Below are positions 5,137 to 10,045 of a stretch of 10,045 nucleotides of DNA, one piece after another. A program made the translations under genes and the position numbers. The notes under the pieces were generated by a model that was not told where the DNA came from, did not search any database, and was given only the letters and a program-made list of their open reading frames with translations. The stretch is from Ignavibacteriales bacterium (GTDB lineage Bacteria > Bacteroidota > Ignavibacteria > Ignavibacteriales > Ignavibacteriaceae). The stretch lies in the NCBI GenBank assembly GCA_027347125.1, contig DAIERC010000279.1, positions 1 through 10,045 on the forward strand, given 5' to 3'. The stretch's first letter is position 1. Every line of letters begins with the position of its first letter.

Positions 5137-6120
5137 TTATTGAGCAACCGTATATTTTATTACTTCATGATGTACGGGTTTAACGGTTCTTAAGTAAGTA
5201 TAAATTGCCCCGAGGTCTTCATCTTTCATTCCGGCATAATACGTCCAAGGCATTATGGTATTAAATTCGTGAGGTTTTACGGGAACATTCTGCACGCTAT
5301 CCGAAGCCAGACTTTTAAATCTATTTATGAATTGTTCCTTTGTCCATTTACCGATTCCGGTTTCATTATCGGGAGTAATATTTGCGGTTCTAATAGTTCC
5401 CCACGGCATATGAAATTCCATTCCGCCGGCGAATACAAGGCTCTTAATAGGCTGGCCTTTATCCATCGGTGTATGGCAGTCGCCGCAGTTAGCGATAGTA
5501 ATTAGATATTTTCCATATGCAAGCGTATCGGACATACCGGGTGCGGATGCGGGAGTGTACGAAGAAAGCGGGATGGTTTTAACAATTAAGTTCATCGGAA
5601 AATCCAGCTTTCTTTCGGGTATTTTATTCTCAACAGGTTTTAAACTTCTTATGTAAGCAACTATCGAGTATAAATCTTCTTGAGATAAATGATTAAAATT
5701 AATATACGGCATTAACGGAAATAAAGCCTTACCGTCTTTTGTTACGCCGGTGGTAATAGCTCTAATTAATTCTCCGTCGCTCCAGTTACCTATGCCGGCA
5801 GGAGTAATATTATACGCATAAATAACGCCTGGAACACCGGCCATCGGGCCGTCATATCTTTCGCCCCCTTGTCCTCTTGTAAACGGGATAATAGGCCCTG
5901 CATACTTAGTATAATCCCGCTGCGAATGGCAATCCATACACCCGGCAACATTGTTTGCAAGATATTCGCCGCGAGCAATTCTTGCAGGAGTAATTTCCAC
6001 TTTTATATTGGGCACCGGTTCGGCTTTGGGAAACGAAGCATTAAAGTAGAATAAGAACGCAATAATTACTACCGCAAGCACGCCCACAATAATACCGAGC
6101 ACTTTAAAGAACTTTTTCAT
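5137..6120 (-). CDS. Membrane-anchored diheme cytochrome c
   Basis: A periplasmic electron carrier of 327 residues with two class I-type cytochrome c domains. Residues 1-26 give a basic start (MKKFFK) and one hydrophobic segment without a clear cleavage site, so an inner-membrane anchor is likely. Heme 1 binds at CMDCH (61-65), with Met137 in MPY as the probable axial ligand. Heme 2 binds at CGDCH (212-216), with Met290 in MPW as the probable ligand (Met238 is the alternative). Both halves repeat the family phrase NITP...GIGxW (104-113 and 247-259), so the protein arose by domain duplication. It resembles cytochrome subunits that accept electrons from periplasmic dehydrogenases, but no dehydrogenase gene is adjacent, so its partner is unknown. 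GAGGGA lies a few bases before ATG 6120-6118, a good ribosome-binding site. The transcript ends at the terminator at 5071-5110. The heme sites are certain; the pathway is not. Confidence 0.94.
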   Translation of the reverse strand: MKKFFKVLGIIVGVLAVVIIAFLFYFNASFPKAEPVPNIKVEITPARIARGEYLANNVAGCMDCHSQRDYTKYAGPIIPFTRGQGGERYDGPMAGVPGVIYAYNITPAGIGNWSDGELIRAITTGVTKDGKALFPLMPYINFNHLSQEDLYSIVAYIRSLKPVENKIPERKLDFPMNLIVKTIPLSSYTPASAPGMSDTLAYGKYLITIANCGDCHTPMDKGQPIKSLVFAGGMEFHMPWGTIRTANITPDNETGIGKWTKEQFINRFKSLASDSVQNVPVKPHEFNTIMPWTYYAGMKDEDLGAIYTYLRTVKPVHHEVIKYTVAQ

Positions 6121-6211
6121 TTGTCCCTCAAAAATAGTTTTACATAAATTTTTTAAAAAGAAATACTATAAACACAGAAGCAACCGGTACGGTGAAGGTA
6201 TAAACAGCCAT

Positions 6212-6229
6212 TTCGGTCCGCAGGCCGAA
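6212..6229. repeat. Short GC hairpin related to the one in the tex leader
   Basis: ttcggtc-cgca-ggccgaa forms a seven-pair stem with one G-U pair and a four-base loop. On the minus strand it starts TTCGGCCT, the same as the second hairpin in the tex leader (3279-3272), and continues similarly. It lies about 92 bp upstream of the cytochrome start on the same relative strand. It may belong to a dispersed intergenic palindrome family. Confidence 0.4.
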
Positions 6230-6311
6230 TATCTAAAATTTAATTTTATAAAAGGTCTTTCCGCAAAGAAGACGAGAAATATTGTTGGTGATAATATGAA
6301 ACGTTTATTTA

Positions 6312-6339
6312 TTTGTCAATAAAAATTTTTATAATTTTG
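6312..6339 (+). promoter_or_regulatory. Probable esterase promoter
   Basis: TAATTTTG (6332-6339) is a full match to the Bacteroidota -7 element TAnnTTTG, with TTTG at 6312-6315 upstream. The 16-base spacer is shorter than the usual 19-21. A perfect TATAAT (6330-6335) overlaps it but has no good -35 at the right distance. Transcription would begin about 30-35 nt before ATG 6378. Confidence 0.45.
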
Positions 6340-6377
6340 GTTGTTACATTGAAACATAAACACTAAAAATTATTATT

Positions 6378-7547
6378 ATGAAAAAGCTTTTCCTCTTAAT
6401 CATATTTTTTTTTGTTAGTATCCGGGTTCTTCCTCAAACACATTTTATTAATTTTGTTCAACGTGTCAATTCTTCGGCAGACACTAATTTCAAAAGCGCC
6501 GAAGTTGATAGTTTTATGAACTACGCAAAATCAAGCGGCGTTCCTTTCCTAGAAAACGATACGGTTTGTTTTTTATATAGAGGCAATGCAGTTCAAGTTA
6601 ATCTTGCCGGCGATTTTACAAACTGGCAACCCGATATAAAGTTGAAAAGGCTGGCGGGTACAAACTTATTTTATTACATAAAAACTTTTGAGAATAATGC
6701 CCGGCTCGACTACAAACTTGTAGTTGATACCGCCCGCTGGATTCTCGATCCTTTAAACCCCAATCAGGTAGCAGGCGGGTACGGCCAAAACTCAGAGCTT
6801 GCGATGCCGGGTTATGTAAAACCCTGGGAAATAAAATATTACGATAATGAAAAGCATGGAACACTCCGGAACCAATCGGTATTCAGTGTTTTAACTAGCT
6901 CAAGCTATCAATTGCAAATTTATCTTCCGCCCGGCTATGATTCCGTTTCCGCTAGCGCGTATCCGTCGGTTTATTTTCAGGATGGAACCGATTATACCGA
7001 CCTCGGCGACGCAATTAATATTTTAGATAATTTAATAGACAGTAATAAAATAAAACCTGTAATAGGTATTTTTGTACGGCCGAATAACCGGAATATTGAA
7101 TATGCCGAATCAAAAAGAAATCAATACGCTTCCTTTTTTGAAAATGAGCTTACACATTTTATTGACAGTTGTTATAATACAATAAAGGCTCCGTCCGGGC
7201 GACTGGTGCTAGGCGATTCTTTCGGCGGCAATATTTCCGCGCTTATCGCATATAACCGCCCCGATGTTTTTGGTAATTGCGGACTTCAGTCGGCTGCGTT
7301 TTGGCCGAACAAATATGAAGTTTACAACTTAATTACAAACGGCGTCGCCAAGGATGTAAAGATTCACAGCGTATGGGGAAGCTATGAAAGCTTAAGCTCA
7401 AACTTAAAAGACTTTGATACCATCCTATCGAAAAAAGGTTATCAAATTAAATGCGCCGAATATCCTGAAGGCCATAGCTGGGGCCTTTGGAAAGCTCACC
7501 TTGATGATATGTTGATATACTTCTTCCCGGCTAAAGGAGCGGATTAA
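6378..7547 (+). CDS. Exported esterase: E-set domain plus enterochelin-esterase-like hydrolase
   Basis: An exported 389-residue serine hydrolase of the alpha/beta-hydrolase esterase D (Fes-like) family. Residues 1-20 are a signal peptide (MKKLFLLIIFFF..., probable cleavage near LPQ-TH). Residues 62-130 form an early-set/CBM48-like beta-sandwich, shown by VNLAGDFTNWQP, LDYKLVVD and WILDPLNPNQ, the pattern found before many Fes-like esterases. The hydrolase follows at about 170-385: YLPPGYD, then YFQDGTDY, then the nucleophile elbow GDSFGG with Ser281, and the catalytic His366 in EGHSWGLW. The acidic member of the triad is not certain; the GSYES loop (334-338) is a candidate. Likely substrates are carbohydrate esters or siderophore-type esters, but the neighbours give no hint. 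There is no Shine-Dalgarno before ATG 6378. A nine-T run lies inside the signal-peptide codons. The fold is firm, the substrate unknown. Confidence 0.9.
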   Translation: MKKLFLLIIFFFVSIRVLPQTHFINFVQRVNSSADTNFKSAEVDSFMNYAKSSGVPFLENDTVCFLYRGNAVQVNLAGDFTNWQPDIKLKRLAGTNLFYYIKTFENNARLDYKLVVDTARWILDPLNPNQVAGGYGQNSELAMPGYVKPWEIKYYDNEKHGTLRNQSVFSVLTSSSYQLQIYLPPGYDSVSASAYPSVYFQDGTDYTDLGDAINILDNLIDSNKIKPVIGIFVRPNNRNIEYAESKRNQYASFFENELTHFIDSCYNTIKAPSGRLVLGDSFGGNISALIAYNRPDVFGNCGLQSAAFWPNKYEVYNLITNGVAKDVKIHSVWGSYESLSSNLKDFDTILSKKGYQIKCAEYPEGHSWGLWKAHLDDMLIYFFPAKGAD

Positions 7548-7660
7548 TAATACAAACCGGTTACGGCAGCTTTTAAATGCGCATAAATATTTGCTATTTT
7601 AGCAACGGCAATTTTATCTACTGAAGCGGAATTAATTTTAAACACTTTTACTAGAATAAT

Positions 7661-8239
7661 ATGAACAACAATAAAACCAGATGCGGCTGGTCTACATCGG
7701 ATTCGTTATATATTGCTTATCATGATAACGAGTGGGGAACGCCTGTGCATGATGATAAAATACTTTTTGAATTTTTAATTCTCGAAGGCGCGCAGGCGGG
7801 TTTAAGCTGGATTACCATCTTAAAGAAAAGAGAAAATTATAGAAAAGCATTCAATAATTTTAACGTAAAAAAAATTGCTGCTTATAAAGAAGAAAAAATT
7901 AAAGAGCTTCTTTCAGACAGCGGTATTGTAAGGAACGAATTAAAAATCAGGTCGGCGGTAAAAAACGCTGTTGCTTTTTTAGAAATTCAAAAAGAATTCG
8001 GTTCATTTAACAATTACATCTGGCGGTTTACAAACGGAAAAACGATTAATAACTCGTGGGAAAATTTAAAGCAGGTTCCGGCAAAAACAACCGAATCGGA
8101 TTTGATGAGCAAGGATTTAAAGAAACGGGGTTTTAAATTTGTCGGCTCAACAATATGCTACGCGTTTATGCAGGCCGTTGGAATGGTAAACGATCATACG
8201 GTTGACTGCTTTAAACATAAAAAGTTGTCACGTGTTTAG
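7661..8239 (+). CDS. tag: DNA-3-methyladenine glycosylase I
   Basis: A cytoplasmic base-excision repair enzyme that removes 3-methyladenine from alkylated DNA. The 192-residue protein aligns end to end with E. coli Tag at a constant offset of four. RCGW at the start, LYIAYHDNEWG (16-26), LEGAQAGLSWITILKKRENYR (41-61), SGIVRN (87-92), KKRGFKFVGSTICYAFMQAVG (154-174) and VNDH (176-179) are all present. The zinc-snap ligands correspond to Cys8, His21, His179 and Cys183, and the active-site acid to Glu42 with Trp50 nearby. Nothing looks damaged. The start at ATG 7661 agrees with the family N-terminus; no Shine-Dalgarno is visible. It is separated from the esterase by 113 bp and from the next gene by 57 bp that carry a promoter-like sequence, so it is probably transcribed alone. 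No ada or alkB is nearby. Confidence 0.97.
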   Translation: MNNNKTRCGWSTSDSLYIAYHDNEWGTPVHDDKILFEFLILEGAQAGLSWITILKKRENYRKAFNNFNVKKIAAYKEEKIKELLSDSGIVRNELKIRSAVKNAVAFLEIQKEFGSFNNYIWRFTNGKTINNSWENLKQVPAKTTESDLMSKDLKKRGFKFVGSTICYAFMQAVGMVNDHTVDCFKHKKLSRV

Positions 8240-8243
8240 GCAC

Positions 8244-8270
8244 TTGTCATAATCTTATTTTAATTATAAT
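8244..8270 (+). promoter_or_regulatory. Probable promoter of the Trm112-like/methyltransferase/amidase operon
   Basis: TTGTCA (8244-8249) and a perfect TATAAT (8265-8270) are 15 bases apart, slightly short for a sigma70-type promoter. The start of transcription would fall near 8277, leaving about 20 nt that include GAGGT six bases or fewer before ATG 8297. Confidence 0.42.
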
Positions 8271-8296
8271 TTAAACCCAAATTTTATGAGGTTAAG

Positions 8297-8512
8297 ATGA
8301 TAAGCAAAGAATTACTCGATATACTATGCTGCCCTGAAACAAAAGCCGATCTTATACTAGACGGCAACACGCTTGTTTCGGTGGATAAAAATACCCGCAG
8401 GCGTTATAGAATAGAAGACGATATTCCCATCATGCTTATCGAAGAATCGGAACAATTAAGCATGGAAGAGTGGAACTCAATTATGGAGAAACACGGCAGA
8501 AAGGTTGAGTAA
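8297..8512 (+). CDS. Trm112-like (UPF0434/YcaR family) small protein
   Basis: A 71-residue cytoplasmic protein of the Trm112-like family. The N-terminal LLDILCCPETKADL (6-19) corresponds to the zinc-knuckle region, and RRRYRIEDDIPIMLIEES (34-51) is the conserved core after it. Eukaryotic and archaeal Trm112 binds and activates methyltransferases; the job of bacterial relatives is mostly unsettled. The second Cys of the usual CPxC is replaced (Cys12-Pro-Glu-Thr-Lys) and no later Cys pair exists, so zinc binding is unlikely. ATG 8297 is preceded by GAGGT. The next gene starts 8 bp after its stop, so co-transcription with the methyltransferase is likely. Whether the two proteins interact is open: known Trm112 partners are soluble class I enzymes, not membrane enzymes of this type. 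Confidence 0.88.
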   Translation: MISKELLDILCCPETKADLILDGNTLVSVDKNTRRRYRIEDDIPIMLIEESEQLSMEEWNSIMEKHGRKVE

Positions 8513-8520
8513 TTTATTTA

Positions 8521-9099
8521 ATGGACCCGATAAATATTCTTACCGGAATTAATCTTATAGCAACTTTTGCCGCAAACCTGGGCGGCGCTCAAAGAGGATT
8601 GAAATCTTCCGTTTCGCAGGCCAAAGAAAAGCCCGTAACTTATTTGCAAAAGCTGCCTTTGTATTTATCCATGATTACTTTGGTGTTATTAATACTGGCT
8701 ATTTTTCAAATCGGCACAGTTGGTTATAAAGAATCATACAGAAACATCAGGCTGGTAGGCATGATTGTTTATGTTGTTTTTTCATGGGTACAAATTTGGG
8801 CGTATAGAAAGCTCGGTAATAATTATTCTACCGAAGTGGTGATTACCAAGAATCATCAGCTGATTACCAAAGGCCCATTTAAAGTGATAAGACACCCGCA
8901 GTACCTTTCACAGTTTTTATTGGACCTTGGCGCGGGCTTTGCAACGCTTAGCGTTATTCTTGTTCCGCTTGCAATAATAGAGCTACCGTTTTTAATTCTT
9001 AGGGCATCTCTTGAAGACAAGCTTCTTGCGAAGCATTTTAGCACTGCCTTTGAAAATTATAAAAAGAGAACCGGTTTTATGCTTCCCTTTATCGGATGA
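8521..9099 (+). CDS. ICMT/PEMT-like membrane methyltransferase
   Basis: A 192-residue integral membrane protein of the isoprenylcysteine carboxyl methyltransferase / phospholipid methyltransferase superfamily. Hydrophobic segments lie at about 5-20 (weak), 45-66, 76-95 and 128-160. The SAM-binding signature is at the C-terminal half: LITKGPFKVIRHPQYLSQ (114-131, with Arg124-His125-Pro126), followed by the closing RASLEDKLLAKHFSTAFENYKKRTG region (161-185, with Glu165 and Tyr180). Prenylcysteine substrates are not expected in bacteria. Lipid or small-molecule methylation is the usual guess for bacterial members, and the substrate cannot be read from the sequence. The gene starts 8 bp after the Trm112-like gene and its TGA is one base from the ATG of the amidase gene, so all three probably share a transcript. 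The family is well supported, the reaction substrate is not. Confidence 0.85.
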   Translation: MDPINILTGINLIATFAANLGGAQRGLKSSVSQAKEKPVTYLQKLPLYLSMITLVLLILAIFQIGTVGYKESYRNIRLVGMIVYVVFSWVQIWAYRKLGNNYSTEVVITKNHQLITKGPFKVIRHPQYLSQFLLDLGAGFATLSVILVPLAIIELPFLILRASLEDKLLAKHFSTAFENYKKRTGFMLPFIG

Positions 9100-9100
9100 A

Positions 9101-10045
9101 ATGCACGTTAAAATATTGAGATTTTCTTTGATGAATTTAAAAGTTCTTTTACTGGTTATATTTTTTTCTGCAATATTAAGCGCTCAAACAATTGAGCGGC
9201 TTACCGTAACAACACCGGAAGGCACAAAATACATTCCCGTTTATGATAGGGAAGGAACCGTTTATTTTGCCGTTAAACCGATGGCAGACGCTCTTTCGGC
9301 AAAATATTTTTATGCGCAAAACGAAGGGAAGGTAAAACTTACTTTTGAAAATTATTCTTTATACGTCAGCTTAAAAAATCCGTTTATAGTTTTAACGAAA
9401 AAGAATTCAAACGGCTTAACAATTTACCAGCTTCCAACTTCTACATATTATTTGAACAACCATTTATATCTTCCGCTTACTTATTGTCTCGATATTCTCA
9501 GGCTTGCTTCGGAAATGAAACTGAATTTTCAAAAGCCGGACAAGCTTATCATCCAAACAATGGCAAAGAATGAGTCTGAGGCGGAATCGATAAAAGAAAC
9601 CGCGCATGAAGAATCCGGTTACGATATTTCACACGTTGTTCTGGATGAAAAAGCTAACGGCACCCTGGTTAAAATATCTTCAAGAAAAAGGATTTACTCC
9701 TACAACAGCTCGTTTAAGAACGGCGTGCTTACTATTGTTCTGCGCAATGTTCACGCAAACGTAAACTCGTTGGATAAATCCGGCGGTGACGGATTAATAA
9801 AATGGATAAAAGCAAAAAATCTTAAATCCGATACGGAAATTCAATTCGGGCTAAGCAAAGAATATACAAACAGCGAAGTTCTGAACGTAGACAACAGTAA
9901 CGATATATTGATCGCGTTTCACAATAAAATATTCGATAACAACACCATCAGAAAAAAAGAAAAAGCTAAATGGGATTTTAATGTTATTGTTATAGACGCG
10001 GGACACGGCGGGAAAGATTCCGGCACACTAGGAGTTGACGGTATA
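9101..10045 (+). CDS. N-acetylmuramoyl-L-alanine amidase, N-terminal part (C-terminus beyond right edge)
   Basis: An exported cell-wall hydrolase that cleaves the bond between N-acetylmuramate and L-alanine in peptidoglycan. The open frame runs 315 codons to the window edge. A signal peptide ends near ILSA-QT (residues 25-30). Residues 44-135 resemble the copper-amine-oxidase N-terminal-like fold used as a wall-binding module (VYFAVKPMADAL, HLYLPLTYCLDIL). Residues 174-275 look like an AMIN domain (SHVVLDEKANGTLVKISS, later DILIAFHNK). The Amidase_3 catalytic domain starts at NVIVIDAGHGGKDSG (294-308); His302 is the first zinc ligand and the remaining ligands lie outside the window. ATG 9101 is one base after the upstream stop. 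ATG 9131, ten codons later, would give a shorter and more typical signal peptide and cannot be excluded. It is the last visible gene of the operon beginning at 8297. Confidence 0.92.
   Translation, partial: MHVKILRFSLMNLKVLLLVIFFSAILSAQTIERLTVTTPEGTKYIPVYDREGTVYFAVKPMADALSAKYFYAQNEGKVKLTFENYSLYVSLKNPFIVLTKKNSNGLTIYQLPTSTYYLNNHLYLPLTYCLDILRLASEMKLNFQKPDKLIIQTMAKNESEAESIKETAHEESGYDISHVVLDEKANGTLVKISSRKRIYSYNSSFKNGVLTIVLRNVHANVNSLDKSGGDGLIKWIKAKNLKSDTEIQFGLSKEYTNSEVLNVDNSNDILIAFHNKIFDNNTIRKKEKAKWDFNVIVIDAGHGGKDSGTLGVDGI

Larger units (their letters stand above)
6121..6377. other. Divergent control region between cytochrome and esterase genes
   Basis: This 257-bp AT-rich region must hold the promoters of both flanking genes. 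A plausible esterase promoter is seen at 6312-6339 and a GC hairpin at 6212-6229. I could not place the cytochrome promoter convincingly. No small gene is supported on either strand. Confidence 0.5.

Noticed and set aside
6121..6180. TATTTTTG just before the cytochrome start as a -7 promoter element
   Set aside because: It matches TAnnTTTG but overlaps the ribosome-binding site only about nine bases before ATG, too close for a leader transcript.
7591..7605. Small palindrome ttgcta-ttt-tagcaa upstream of tag as a terminator or operator
   Set aside because: The stem is only six weak pairs with no T-run, and such palindromes are common by chance in AT-rich DNA.
1..10045. Defence system, CRISPR array, prophage or transposon
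   Set aside because: No repeat-spacer array, nuclease/toxin pair, integrase, transposase or phage structural gene is visible on either strand.

Overview
This 10 kb window is AT-rich chromosomal DNA, most likely from the Bacteroidota/Ignavibacteriota side of the bacteria. That placement is an inference. It rests on three things: several upstream regions carry TTTG and TAnnTT(TG) elements like the Bacteroidota housekeeping promoter; most starts lack a clear Shine-Dalgarno; and the gene set fits (class III-like PPK2, E-set/esterase fusion, Trm112-like protein with a CPETK motif, tandem-domain diheme cytochrome c). There is no rRNA, tRNA, CRISPR array, transposase, phage gene or obvious island boundary.

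Layout. Positions 1-3219 hold three minus-strand genes. Read in the direction of transcription they are tex (1030-3219), a NarL/FixJ-type regulator with a degenerate receiver domain (314-913), and a lipoprotein cut off by the left edge (1-221). A strong hairpin (981-1020) separates tex from the regulator, and a perfect 23-bp palindrome lies between the regulator and the lipoprotein gene. The 586-bp gap 3220-3805 contains a double hairpin flanked by direct repeats in the probable tex leader, a plausible tex promoter, and what looks like the 3' remnant of a lost minus-strand gene. An ArsC/Spx-family thiol reductase (3806-4150, +) converges with ppk2 (4153-5016, -), with only 2 bp between their stop codons. 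Behind ppk2 is a membrane-anchored diheme cytochrome c (5137-6120, -) that ends at a textbook intrinsic terminator.

The 257-bp divergent region 6121-6377 separates the cytochrome from the plus-strand half. That half carries an exported esterase with an N-terminal E-set (glycogen-binding-like) domain (6378-7547), tag, encoding 3-methyladenine DNA glycosylase I (7661-8239), and a tight probable operon. The operon consists of a Trm112-like protein (8297-8512), an ICMT/PEMT-like membrane methyltransferase (8521-9099) and an N-acetylmuramoyl-L-alanine amidase truncated by the right edge (9101-10045).

Functionally this is mostly housekeeping and envelope biology: RNA-associated Tex, polyphosphate-linked nucleotide phosphorylation, alkylation repair, respiratory or periplasmic electron transfer, and peptidoglycan hydrolysis. 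I do not see a convincing new multi-gene system. The best leads are small: the regulator/palindrome/lipoprotein cassette with matched GGGGGT-N4-ATG starts, the double hairpin in the tex leader, and the gene remnant upstream of the ArsC-like gene.
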